In this document: positions 56,544-64,000 of the stretch, one piece after another
Layout: every line of letters begins with the position of its first letter
Position numbering within the stretch: the stretch's first letter is position 1
From: Azoarcus indigens
GTDB lineage: Bacteria; Pseudomonadota; Gammaproteobacteria; Burkholderiales; Rhodocyclaceae
Assembly: GCF_004361735.1 (NCBI RefSeq)
Contig: NZ_SNVV01000002.1
Location: 291,967 to 355,966 of the forward strand
DNA: 64,000 bases
Direction: 5' to 3'
Notes under the pieces: model-generated
Seen by the model: the letters and a program-made list of their open reading frames with translations, nothing else
The model's database searches: none
Told to the model about the DNA's origin: nothing
Made by a program: the position numbers and the translations under genes

Positions 56544-56834
56544 TGACGGTAAAAGTGACGGTAGACGGCAATATGAGTGAACAAATACCTAGTGTTTATG
56601 CGGGTTCCCAGCCACCGGAAATGATCGAGTGGGAGTGAAATCGGGCCCTTCGGGGGCTATCGCCAGTTATCGAGAGCTTGTCATAACGTATTGATTAAAA
56701 AAGATACGCCACGACGGCTCTAGTGACTATCGCCGGCCAGCAGAACAGGTTGGCGGTAGAACTGACGGTACGAACCGGGGGCCGGATTAAGACCCTCCCG
56801 TTTACTATCCAGACTAAACCGGTCTTTGACGGTA
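56544..56834 (+). repeat. Four direct copies of TGACGGTA
   Basis: TGACGGTA occurs at 56544-56551, 56556-56563, 56763-56770 and 56827-56834, all in the same orientation but in different reading frames. Clustering within 291 bases suggests binding sites rather than coding repeats. The spacing is irregular. Confidence 0.4.
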
Positions 56835-56923
56835 AAAGTCTCCTCGGGAAAGTGATCTGCCCTGATTCTTCGGCCGACGAACTACTTGAGAAGCATGGCC
56901 TCGCGGTCCTTGCCTGACGGGTT

Positions 56924-57732
56924 TTAAACGAACTGCGCCGGGGCCAGGTAGCCCAGCGCGGAATGCGGCCGCACCTCGTTGTAATGACGGGACCACTGTT
57001 CGATCACGACGCGCGCCTCGGTGCGGTTGCGAAAGTATTCCATCGACAGGCACTCATCACGGAATTTGCCGTTAAAGCTCTCGTCGGTGCCGTTCTGCCA
57101 CGGCTTACCCGGCTCGGACAACGCCACCTGCAAGCCTTGATCGGTGGCCCACGCAAGCAACCGCGTCGAGACGAATTCCGGGCCGTTATCCAAACGCAAT
57201 GCCTTGGGCGCACCGCGCTCGCTGATCAAGCGGCTCAAGACCTCGATGACGCGCTCCGAGCGGATGCTGCCCGCCACATCGATGGCGAGCGCCTCGCGCG
57301 TGTGCTCGTCGATCACCGTCAGGCATTTGAGCTGCTGGCCGTTGGCGCAGGTATCGAACACGAAGTCGTAAGCCCAGATCCCGTTGGCCTTTGATGCGCG
57401 CTGCACCTGATCGCGCTGACTGGCCACCTGACGACGCGGTCGCTTGCGCGGCACCTGCAAGCCCGCTTTGTGCCACAGCCGCCAGGTGCGGCCGAGCTCA
57501 GGCGGTGTCCGGCGCGACGCAGAAAGACGCGGATACGCCGGTAGCCGTAGCGCGGGTACTGCGCTGCCAATCAACGCATCTCGCCGATCAGCGGGCGATC
57601 TCGCTCATCGAGGCGCGACACATAGCCCAGCGCCGAGCGCGACACGCAAATCAAGGCGCACGCCCGGCGCTGCGAAACGCCTCGGGTCACCGCGTAGAGC
57701 ACCTGCACTCGGCGCGCGCAGGTGCTCACCAT
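56924..57732 (-). pseudogene. IS3-family orfB transposase, inactivated
   Basis: The rve integrase core is well conserved (WAYDFVFDTCANGQQLKCLT, LRLDNGPEFVS and GKPWQNGTDESFNGKFRDE give the D-D-E triad). The N-terminal part starting MVSTCARR is cut by an in-frame TGA at 57571-57573, where relatives have a sense codon before LAAQYPRYGYRR. A one-base loss near 57494, at the join to TWRLWHKAGLQVPRKRPRR, shifts the frame again. Two independent lesions make this a true pseudogene. Confidence 0.8.
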
Positions 57733-57990
57733 TTTCTTGCCGTGATCTCCTTCATCACGTCGATCTCAGGATCACGCTCGGCCAGCATCTCCTTGAGCCG
57801 CGCGTTCTCCGCCTCCGGTTGCCGCAGCCGCTTGACCTCATCCGAGTTCATCGCGCCGAAGCGCTTGCGCCACGTGTAGATCGTCTGCTCGCTCACCCCC
57901 GCGCTTCTTCGACACCTCCGCGACCGGCGAGCGGTCCGCCTCCCGCAGGATCTTGACCATCTGTTCTTCTGTGAGACGGCTCTTGCGCAT
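57726..57990 (-). pseudogene. IS3-family orfA, frameshifted
   Basis: It starts MRKSRLTEEQMVKILREAD at 57990, a typical HTH_Tnp_1 start. The frame shifts at the five-C run 57896-57900, where one base fewer restores KKRGVSEQTIYTWRKRFG. The leucine-zipper part (LKEMLAERDPEIDVMKEI) follows in the second frame. Confidence 0.78.
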
Positions 57991-58050
57991 GACTTCCTCT
58001 TCTTCCTGGAAGCCATCCTCTCGAGTTTCAGCTGGTCCGAAAAGCCCGGA

Positions 58051-58269
58051 GCAGATCAGTGGAAGAAGACCAGCGAGGCCGGGCGGGAGTAGCTGTCCGT
58101 GAGCATCGACGACCCTTCGTTCCCGGCGACGGTCTATGCCCGCCCGATCGAGAACGAGGAGGGCACGCACGACCTGATCTGGTCGCAGCAAGCCCAAGGC
58201 GGCCTGACGGCCGCCTACCACGCCTCGCCCATTGCGGCGCGCAATTTCCTCGCAGCATTGATCATTTAG
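58051..58269 (+). pseudogene. DUF736 gene fragment
   Basis: The C-terminal half of a DUF736 protein: QWKKTSEAGRE, then an in-frame TAG at 58090-58092 in the place of the usual Tyr codon, then LSVSIDDPSFPATVYARPIE and DLIWSQ. The N-terminal half is missing, cut off where the IS3 element begins. DUF736 genes are common in ICEs and plasmids, so this is a backbone remnant. Its stop codon overlaps the TetR operator. Confidence 0.65.
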
Positions 58270-58286
58270 GACGGCCGTCCTATGAT
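58258..58286 (+). promoter_or_regulatory. Sigma-70 promoter with a TetR-type operator in its spacer
   Basis: TTGATC (58258-58263), a 17-base spacer and TATGAT (58281-58286) form a good promoter. The spacer and the start of the -10 hold the perfect 16-base palindrome TAGGACGGCCGTCCTA (58267-58282). A TetR-family repressor bound there would exclude polymerase. The tetR gene starts 77 bases downstream. Confidence 0.72.
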
Positions 58287-58362
58287 TCTCACTGCGTAGG
58301 GCATTTGACCTACTGGGATAGTTGTGAAACCAATGCGCCGGGGCGCCGATTGAAAGCATGCC

Positions 58363-58953
58363 ATGAGCAGTGACACCACCCGCGACCGCATCGTCTCCGA
58401 GGCGGACAGGCTGTTCTATGAACACGGCTACGAGCACACGTCGTTCGCCGACATCGCCGAGGCCGTGGGCATCTCGCGCGGCAACTTCTATTACCACTTC
58501 AAGAGCAAGGACGAGATCCTGGATGCCGTGGTCGGCGTGCGTCTGGCGAACACCCGGCAGATGCTGGACAGTTGGGAGGCGCAAAGCGATGAACCGGCTG
58601 GGCGTATCCGCAGCTTCATCAGCATCGTGGTAAGCAATCAGGCGAAGATCATGCGCCACGGCTGCCCGGTGGGCACACTTTGCACCGAGTTGGCCAAGCT
58701 TACGCATCCGGCCCAAGCACAGGCCAACGAGCTTTTCACTTTGTTCCGTGTCTGGCTGCGCCGGCAGTTCGTGTTGCTCGGGCACAAGGCCGATGCGGAT
58801 GCACTGGCGATGCATGTGCTGGCTTTCAGCCAGGGCGTCGCGGTGCTCGCCCATGCCTTCCAAGACAAGCGCTTCGTCCAGCGGGAAGTCGAGCGCATGT
58901 GTGCGTGGCTCGATGGCATTGCCGTGGAGGCGGCACAGGCTGCAAGCGGATGA
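58363..58953 (+). CDS. TetR-family transcriptional repressor
   Basis: A 196-residue protein with an N-terminal TetR HTH (HTSFADIAEAVGISRGNFYYHF at about residues 27-48) and a helical ligand-binding domain with a Cys pair region (HGCPVGTLCTELAKL) that may sense a reactive compound. It probably represses its own operon (with the YciI-like and glycosylase genes) through the 58267-58282 palindrome. The inducer is unknown. Confidence 0.85.
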   Translation: MSSDTTRDRIVSEADRLFYEHGYEHTSFADIAEAVGISRGNFYYHFKSKDEILDAVVGVRLANTRQMLDSWEAQSDEPAGRIRSFISIVVSNQAKIMRHGCPVGTLCTELAKLTHPAQAQANELFTLFRVWLRRQFVLLGHKADADALAMHVLAFSQGVAVLAHAFQDKRFVQREVERMCAWLDGIAVEAAQAASG

Positions 58954-58989
58954 ATGCTTGTCAAGCACCACTTCGCAGGAGAAGGTTTC

Positions 58990-59277
58990 ATGTTCATCGT
59001 GTTTCTCCGGTTCTCTGCCGCACGGGATCAGGCCGGACGGCTGATGCAGGGCCATAAGGACTGGCTACAGCAAGGCTTCGACGAAGGCGTGTTCTTGCTG
59101 GCGGGCAGCATCCAGCCGCAAGCGGGCGGCTCGATCCTGGTGCATGGAGTTACGCTGGACGAGCTTCAGGATCGGGTCGCACACGATCCGTTCGTAGCCG
59201 AGGACGTGGTGCGGGCTGAAATCATCGAGGTGGCGCCGTCGAAGGCCGATGAGCGATTGGGCTTTCTGCTTGGCTGA
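58990..59277 (+). CDS. YciI-like protein
   Basis: A 95-residue protein of the YciI/ferredoxin-like alpha-beta fold: MFIVFLRFSA, then GHKDWLQQGFDEGVFLLAGSI, and ending with DPFVAEDVVRAEIIEV. The His of GHKDWL and the Asp of DPF are the usual conserved residues. CAGGAGAAGG just before the ATG at 58990 favours this start over the codon at 58954. It lies 36 bases after tetR and 18 before tag; the family's activity is mostly unknown. Confidence 0.8.
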   Translation: MFIVFLRFSAARDQAGRLMQGHKDWLQQGFDEGVFLLAGSIQPQAGGSILVHGVTLDELQDRVAHDPFVAEDVVRAEIIEVAPSKADERLGFLLG

Positions 59278-59295
59278 ACAGCGAGGGCCGCGACC

Positions 59296-59901
59296 ATGAA
59301 CACGACGATCCCCGGACCCGATGGCCGCCCGCGCTGCCGCTGGTGCGCGGCAGCACCCGAGTTCTTTCACTACCACGACACCGAGTGGGGTTTCCCGGTG
59401 ACCGACGACCGGCGGCTGTTCGAGAAGCTGTGCCTGGAAGGCTTCCAGTCCGGCTTGAGTTGGCGCACCATCCTGGCCAAGCGGGAGAACTTCCGCGCAG
59501 CGTTCCATGGTTTCGATTTCAAGCGCATCGCAAGTTTCACCGAGCGCGACGTGCTGCGGTTGCTGGAGGATGCCGGCATCGTGCGCCATCGCGGCAAGAT
59601 CGAGGCTGTCATCCATAACGCGCAGCGTGCCTGCGAGATGGTCGCGCGCGAAGGTTCTCTGGCAGTCTTTTTCTGGGGGTACGAACCCAAGGCTGCCACG
59701 TTGGCCGAACCGCAGACCGTTTCCACCTCAGCCGAGTCGCTGGCCCTGTCGAAAGACCTGAAAAAGTTGGGCTGGAAATTCGTCGGCCCCACGACCGTCT
59801 ACGCCTTCATGCAAGCAATGGGACTGGTCAATGACCATGCCGACGGGTGCGTGGTCAGAGAGCAAGTCGGTCGCGCCCGCCAGAGCTTCAAGCGACCGTA
59901 G
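59296..59901 (+). CDS. tag: DNA-3-methyladenine glycosylase I
   Basis: A 201-residue base-excision repair enzyme that removes 3-methyladenine. Zinc ligands are visible at both ends: RCRWCAAA and the FFHYHDTEWG segment at the start, and NDHADGC near residue 180. LCLEGFQSGLSWRTILAKRENF contains the catalytic Glu and base-binding pocket. Length matches the family. Co-operonic with a TetR regulator and YciI-like protein, it may respond to an alkylating or electrophilic compound. Confidence 0.92.
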   Translation: MNTTIPGPDGRPRCRWCAAAPEFFHYHDTEWGFPVTDDRRLFEKLCLEGFQSGLSWRTILAKRENFRAAFHGFDFKRIASFTERDVLRLLEDAGIVRHRGKIEAVIHNAQRACEMVAREGSLAVFFWGYEPKAATLAEPQTVSTSAESLALSKDLKKLGWKFVGPTTVYAFMQAMGLVNDHADGCVVREQVGRARQSFKRP

Positions 59902-60746
59902 GCATCACCACTATCGGCTTCCGCTTGAGCATGCGGCAAAAGCGCGATTGCACCTACGGAGTGTTGCGTTCCTTCAACACCGCCTCGAGCTCCTGGCGCA
60001 CCTGCGTCAGAAGTTGATCGGCCTTGCGCATGCTGTCGCCGGCATAGGCCAGCGTCAGCAGTGTGAGCGGATGTACCTTCATCACCTCGCGGGTGCAGGC
60101 GGCAGAGGACATCGCCGCCGACACCGGTCTAGAGCTTCGACCTGTTACTGACGGGCAGCGCCTAGCCGGCATCTACCGGCGCTCCGTCGTGCCGCTGCAC
60201 GGCTTGATTGCGGGGGCGGAGGCCGACATGACGATTTTCTTTCGCCAGCTCGCACGACTCGACCCGCTGGCGCCGGACGTGTCGAGTGCCGCAAGCCAGT
60301 CCCATGGGATATCGACACTGCCGTCATGGGCGATGCTGATGAACACGCCTGCGCGACCTATGTCGCCCGCCTCAAAGCGCACAGGCCGGGCTTCGAAGGT
60401 GGCGAGCGCCGTCTCGATCTCGCCGAGGCGCTGATCGACCTCGTCGGGTAGCTCGTCGGCACCTTCATACTCCGCCTCGAGCGTGTGATGTTCCGCTGGT
60501 GTTGCGGCGTGCATCGAGGACCTGCACGTGCATGGGGCCAATCTCGACGACGGGCGCGGGCGCCTCTCTCTCAGCTATTCGCCCGTCGCGGAAAACCGGT
60601 CCGCACTCTCGCTCTCAGGGGGCGTTGCCGGGTCTCCCCGCAGAGGGGACGGCCCGGACTTAGGCGCGGTCGCGGGGGAGGCCTTCCCCCGGAGAAGCTT
60701 AAACCCGGCGCTTGGTCAGTCCGGCCACGTGCACGTGTTCCTGTGA
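59902..60746. other. Remnant-rich region between tag and the SDR gene
   Basis: No intact gene. It contains a ParB-like fragment (60200-60510, minus) and a minus-strand stretch at 59954-60130 that ends KVHPLTLLTLAYAGDSMRKA and a helical tail, perhaps another scrap of a mobile-element gene. The remaining 240 bases toward the SDR gene have only short open frames and a weak GGGGGA/TCCCCC stem near 60680. Confidence 0.45.
60200..60510 (-). pseudogene. ParB-like partition/nuclease protein fragment
   Basis: The minus strand encodes EYEGADELPDEVDQRLGEIE, then a stretch ending GRAGVFISIAHDGSVDI. This matches the region after the HTH domain of plasmid-type ParB proteins. Both ends run into unrelated sequence and there is no proper start, so it is a remnant of a mobile-element gene. 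Confidence 0.55.
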
Positions 60747-61535
60747 TCAGACAGTCGGGACAGTGCCGCCGTCGACGACAAGCTCCGTGCCATGGATCGA
60801 CGAGGCGCGATCCGAGGCCAGGAAGGCAATAGCTTCGGCGACCTCATAGGGCTCGGCCGCACGTCCGATCGGAATTCCGCCGATCCAGCGCATGACAGCT
60901 TGCCGTGCTTCCTCATACGTGCCGCCATTCGCAGCCTGCCTATTCTTCACCAGCTCGACGGCACCCTCGGTCATGATCCAGCCGGGACAGACAATGTTGA
61001 CCCGGACACCCTTTGGGCCCAGTTCCTTGGAGATGGACTTGCTGTAGGTCCGGAGCGCCGCCTTGGCGGCGGCGTAGGCGGTGGTCGACTCGGGAAGGGG
61101 TAGCACCGACTGGGTCGAGGTGACGTGCACCACCGCGCCAGTCCCTCGCTCAATCATCTGCGGGATCAGCAGGCGATCAAGGCGAACCGTAGCCAGAAGG
61201 TTCAAGTTGAGTTCCGCAAGCCAGATGTCATCGGTCAATGCTACAAAACCGCCGGGCGGCATGGCCGAGCCCCCGAGGTTATGGGCCAGAATGTCGATCC
61301 CGCCAAAGCGATCGAGCGCTACCTTGGCCAGCCGTTCCCCGCCTTCGGCCGTGGTCAGATCTGCCTGGACGAATTCGGCGCCGTCTATGGGCTCGGCGGC
61401 TCCTCGGGCTGCGGTGATTACACGAGCGCCGCCAGCCAGAAAGCGCTCTACGGCAGCGCGGCCCAGACCCTTTGTGCCGCCGCTGACGAGCACGCGCTTT
61501 CCCGCGAACTCGGTGGGATCAGCCTTGATGGTCAT
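60747..61535 (-). CDS. Short-chain dehydrogenase/reductase
   Basis: A 262-residue classical SDR. The NAD(P)-binding motif [14 protein letters not shown] is near residue 18, the HNLGG motif (for NNAG) near 85, Ser in HVTSTQS and the catalytic YAAAK near 160. The C-terminus ends [14 protein letters not shown], typical of the family. The substrate is not predictable. The ATG overlaps the SnoaL-like gene stop by four bases, so the two are translated together and lie divergent to a LysR regulator. Confidence 0.88.
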   Translation of the reverse strand: MTIKADPTEFAGKRVLVSGGTKGLGRAAVERFLAGGARVITAARGAAEPIDGAEFVQADLTTAEGGERLAKVALDRFGGIDILAHNLGGSAMPPGGFVALTDDIWLAELNLNLLATVRLDRLLIPQMIERGTGAVVHVTSTQSVLPLPESTTAYAAAKAALRTYSKSISKELGPKGVRVNIVCPGWIMTEGAVELVKNRQAANGGTYEEARQAVMRWIGGIPIGRAAEPYEVAEAIAFLASDRASSIHGTELVVDGGTVPTV

Positions 61536-61861
61536 GCCGTGATCTCCAGGGCCTTGATGGCGTCGTTTTCGAGCGTGAAGCGATAGGTGAAGCGGATCGG
61601 GCTGCCCTTGAAGTCACCATGGCCAAGACCCTCGAGCACGATCTGACCGTCCTGATGGCTGACCGTATCCGGGGTGAAAATCGCCTTTGCCCCGACCACC
61701 GCCTCTTCAAGCAACGACCTGATTTCGGCGGGCCCTCGAAGAACGGCGCCGTTATCGCGCAGGACGGCCTCGGCGGCGAAGGGCGCCAGCATGCCGTCAA
61801 GGTCCAGACGTGCGTTTGCGGCCACATACGCGGCGACGGGGGGCGGAAGTTCGAGCGTCAT
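61532..61861 (-). CDS. SnoaL-like/NTF2-fold protein
   Basis: A 109-residue protein of the nuclear transport factor 2 fold: [20 protein letters not shown], then [20 protein letters not shown], and a C-terminal beta sheet ([19 protein letters not shown]). AGGAAAG before the ATG at 61861 supports the start. Such proteins are small isomerases or binding proteins; the role is probably shared with the SDR enzyme. Confidence 0.8.
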   Translation of the reverse strand: MTLELPPPVAAYVAANARLDLDGMLAPFAAEAVLRDNGAVLRGPAEIRSLLEEAVVGAKAIFTPDTVSHQDGQIVLEGLGHGDFKGSPIRFTYRFTLENDAIKALEITA

Positions 61862-61991
61862 TGTTCTTTCCTTTTTGGTACGGGCGTTGTCGGGAATGGC
61901 TGCGAGTACGGCGCCTGCCAAGATAGCGGAGGACAGGTCGCGCGATAATCGGGACAATTCGGGACGTCTCATCACGAAATCCGGGATAATT
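61862..61991. promoter_or_regulatory. Divergent control region of the LysR and SnoaL/SDR genes
   Basis: 130 bases with related motifs: TCGGGACAATTCGGGAC at about 61949-61965 (a CGGGAC direct repeat) and CGGGATAATT at about 61982. These are plausible LysR-binding half-sites close to the LysR start. No clean sigma-70 pair was fixed. Confidence 0.4.
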
Positions 61992-62906
61992 GTGCAAAAT
62001 AGCCTGAGCGATTTAGACGCCGTTCTCATGGTCGCCCGCAGGGGTAAGTTTCGCGCGGCCGCGCTTGAGCTCGGGGTCTCGACGACCGCGCTCAGCAATG
62101 CGGTTGGTAAGCTGGAGCGTTCGCTCGGCGTGCGGCTCTTCAACCGAACGACGCGTAGCGTCTCCTTGACGGAGGCAGGCCAGCGGTTCGTCGCGCAGGT
62201 CGCTCCTGCGGTGCAGGACATCCATGAGGCGATGGAGGTTGCACGCTCTCAGCAGGCGGTGCCGTCGGGGACGCTGCGCATCAACGCGTTTCCGACGGCG
62301 GCGCGGGAGATCTTCACTTCGCTCGTCCTACCGTTCCTGCGCGTGCATCCCCAGGTCCACATCGACATCGTCACGGAGGGTCGCCTGGTGGACATTGTGG
62401 CGGGCGGCTTCGACCTCGGCGTCCGTAGTGCCGACCTCGTACCGGCAGACATGATCGCGATCCCATTGGGGGGCGGGCGGCGCAGTGTCGTCGTGGGCAC
62501 GCCGACCTATCTGGAAGCGCATGGGACGCCCGTGATTCCTCAGGACCTCGCCGGGCATTCCTGTATTCGTGTCCGGCTTCCCGACGGCGCGATCTACCGC
62601 TGGCCGTTCGAGAAGGACGGGCAATCGGTTCACGTCGACGTCCAGGGCGCCATCACCCTCGATGAAGCGAGCCTCGCACGCACCGCGGTCCTCGCCTCCA
62701 TGGGCCTGGCGCTGGCGATGGAGTCTGACGTGCGACACGACATCGAGGCAGGCCGCCTTGTGCGCGTCCTGGAGGATTGGACGCCCACTCGGGCGCCGCT
62801 GAGCCTCTACTATCCAAGCCGCCGCAACCCGACCGCCGCGTTCAAGGCGTTCGTCGATTTCGCGCGGCGGCAAGGCGGAGCCACTACCTCGAGCTCGGTT
62901 GCGTAG
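61992..62906 (+). CDS. LysR-family transcriptional regulator
   Basis: A 304-residue protein. The N-terminal winged helix has [20 protein letters not shown] and [20 protein letters not shown], then [15 protein letters not shown] LysR substrate-binding domain follows ([26 protein letters not shown]). The GTG at 61992 was chosen because the conserved part begins right after it; an earlier in-frame ATG lies inside the divergent SnoaL gene. It probably controls the SnoaL/SDR pair. Confidence 0.88.
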   Translation: MQNSLSDLDAVLMVARRGKFRAAALELGVSTTALSNAVGKLERSLGVRLFNRTTRSVSLTEAGQRFVAQVAPAVQDIHEAMEVARSQQAVPSGTLRINAFPTAAREIFTSLVLPFLRVHPQVHIDIVTEGRLVDIVAGGFDLGVRSADLVPADMIAIPLGGGRRSVVVGTPTYLEAHGTPVIPQDLAGHSCIRVRLPDGAIYRWPFEKDGQSVHVDVQGAITLDEASLARTAVLASMGLALAMESDVRHDIEAGRLVRVLEDWTPTRAPLSLYYPSRRNPTAAFKAFVDFARRQGGATTSSSVA

Positions 62907-63001
62907 TCGGGGTGGTCGGTGACCTGCTCCCTGGCGCCCCGAACCTCCGACAAACACAATAGTGACACGGCATATGGTCATGACGGCGCTTGGAGCCACC
63001 G

Positions 63002-63508
63002 TCAGTCGCGAGATGCGGCGTATAGAGCGGTCAGTGGTAAGCGCCGTCTGGACCGCGGCAGACGCCCGAGATGGGCGTCGAGCCAGGTGAACAGTTCCGC
63101 TGCCAGCGGCCGACTGCGGGCCTGGCGCACCGCCAGACGTTCCTCGGCAGGACGACCGCGGATCTCTGCCTCGATGACGTAGAGGGGGGCGATACGCTGC
63201 AGAACCTCGGCGGCGATCGGCGCCGCGCCGCCCTTGGCCAGTTCAAAGAGCCCGCGTCGCACATGTGCCCAGCAGAACGCCAGGATCACGTCCCCGGCCA
63301 GCGCCTTGTAGGCGGCGTAGCCGTCGCACTGGACGATGCCGGGGTAGCTCGCCAGCAGCGCGTTGGCCCGCTTCGGCCTCGCCGCTCGCCAGCGTCGCCT
63401 CGATCTCCTCGAAAGGGGGCTGGGACAGCGCTTACGATCGAACTGGCGGATCACGACGCCATCGCGGTCTATCCGGTCGACGGATGATGGCAGTCGCACG
63501 TCGGCCAA
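63002..63508 (-). pseudogene. IS66-family transposase remnant
   Basis: The minus strand encodes ASYPGIVQCDGYAAYKALAG, AFCWAHVRRGLFELAKGG and the EAEIRGRPAEERLAVRQARS block, all characteristic of IS66 TnpC. The N-terminal 40 or so residues are unrelated or frameshifted and the C-terminus is missing, so it is a fragment. Confidence 0.72.
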
Positions 63509-63783
63509 AAGCGTGTGGCTGACAAAGCGCGGTACGCCCTTGTCATTTCAGTCTCTGCGCCCGGTCAAGAGGTCGATCTCTATCGTGAGATCAGTACGCT
63601 TGTTGAGAACAAGGAGATCGAGGTCTTGCTCGGCTGAGGTGAGGCCGGTAACCGATATGAAGAGGTCCGAGCCGTCCGGAGGGCAGCAAGGCCAGCATGC
63701 CCGGTGCGTGTAAGGGTTTAGAGCCCGGTTGAGAATGCCGATGGCGAGTTGTTCAGGCGTCCTCGCGTGGCCAGATGGGTTGG
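63509..63783. other. Region between IS66 and IS5 remnants
   Basis: 275 bases with no gene that I can support. The content looks like fragmented insertion-sequence DNA. Confidence 0.4.
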
Positions 63784-63905
63784 ATGTGGACCAAGGAACA
63801 TCGCGCACGGCAGACGGCCTTTGAGCGGCGTCGCTATCCGACGGATCTGACCGATCAGGAATGGCAGCTCATTCGGCCTCTGCTGCCGCCCAGCTTTGGT
63901 ACAGC
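63784..63905 (+). pseudogene. N-terminal fragment of an IS5-family transposase
   Basis: ATG at 63784 opens MWTKEHRARQTAFERRR, then YPTDLTDQEWQLIRPLLPP, the typical N-terminus (DUF4096) of IS5-family transposases. It is cut after about 37 residues by the left end of an IS21-type element. Confidence 0.7.
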
Positions 63906-64000
63906 TGTCAGGCGACATCGTAAATTGACCCCCTAGCGACACGAGGAATTGCCCCCCTCGCTCGCAAGGAGGGCATCGTTGGAAACGAAGCACATTGAGG
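63906..64000 (+). mobile_element. Left end of an IS21-family element, cut by the window edge
   Basis: The end begins TGTCAGGCGACATCGTAAAT and carries the AATTGACCCCC / AATTGCCCCCC sub-repeats typical of IS21-type ends. AAGGAGG lies six bases before a TTG start at 63979 (LETKHIE), the probable first codons of istA. It is inserted in the IS5 fragment. Confidence 0.65.
63979..64000 (+). CDS. istA: Probable start of the istA transposase gene (partial)
   Basis: TTG start with a good AAGGAGG ribosome-binding site, followed by ETKHIE; only seven codons are inside the window. Call based on the IS21-type end immediately before it. Confidence 0.45.

Larger units (their letters stand above)
56375..56923. 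other. 549-base region between abiEi and the IS3 element
   Basis: AT-richer than the rest of the window. It contains the candidate AbiEi operator (56429-56449), four copies of TGACGGTA (56544-56834), and two short plus-strand open frames of unknown meaning: 31 residues from 56543 (MTVKVTVDGNMSEQ) and 64 residues with a GTG start at 56723 (MTIAGQQNRLAVELTVRTGG). Neither has a family I recognise; I do not call them genes. Confidence 0.45.
56918..58030 (-). mobile_element. Degenerate IS3-family insertion sequence (IS407-like)
   Basis: OrfA and orfB on the minus strand have the usual IS3 order, but both are broken. The protein sequences resemble the IS407 group. I could not find matching terminal inverted repeats, so the ends are estimates. 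The element lies between the AbiE region and a DUF736 fragment and is probably immobile without a helper. Confidence 0.7.

Noticed and set aside
57838..59055. 405-residue minus-strand frame across the IS3 orfA, DUF736 fragment and tetR
   Set aside because: Crosses several unrelated features. Only its last part reproduces the true orfA start.
60528..60746. 72-residue plus-strand frame before the SDR gene
   Set aside because: No ribosome-binding site, no domain, low-complexity start; probably debris.
1..64000. CRISPR array, tRNA, rRNA or att-site duplications
   Set aside because: No regularly spaced repeats, cloverleaf-like tRNA sequence or rRNA segments were noticed; the element's attachment ends are probably outside the window.

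Overview
This is a high-GC window most consistent with a proteobacterium, probably betaproteobacterial; I cannot name the species. It is a long stretch of an integrative conjugative element (ICE) or related conjugative island that carries two separate antiphage/antiplasmid islands. The conjugation backbone lies on the minus strand: an F-type (MPF-F) mating-pair gene run at 1-8943 and a traI/traD/DUF4400 block with FlhC/FlhD-like regulators, a DUF932 gene and a Toprim gene at 32327-39892.

Defence island 1 (9112-32277) separates the DUF4400 gene from the tra operon. It holds a four-gene Wadjet (jetABCD) operon of type-II appearance on the minus strand. Divergent from it on the plus strand is a Pgl/type 2 BREX operon (excisionase-like HTH, pglW, pglX, pglY, pglZ), followed by a fused GmrSD-type (DUF262-DUF1524) modification-dependent restriction enzyme. 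The position resembles the known insertion hotspot between traJ and traL of SXT/R391 ICEs.

Defence island 2 (40148-56374) starts beside a truncated Toprim gene. It contains a 2037-residue protein that joins an M48-like zinc peptidase, a TerB-like domain, a superfamily 1 helicase and a Vsr/MTES-like C-terminal domain. After it come a 79-residue unknown protein, a second unrelated Wadjet operon (type III: DUF2397/DUF2398/SMC-like/DUF2399) and a convergent AbiEi/AbiEii toxin-antitoxin pair. The giant protein is the best candidate in the window for an undescribed defence gene.

The right part (56.4-64 kb) is a decayed border zone. It has a dead IS3-family element, a broken DUF736 gene, a ParB-like remnant, and two small cargo operons: TetR - YciI-like - 3-methyladenine glycosylase I, with a clear operator inside its promoter, and a LysR regulator divergent from SnoaL-like and SDR genes. 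It ends in nested remnants of IS66, IS5 and IS21 elements. Frameshifts in traC, traK and the IS3 orfA each map to a five-base G run with one base too many, so part of the apparent decay may be sequencing error. I saw no tRNA, rRNA or CRISPR array.
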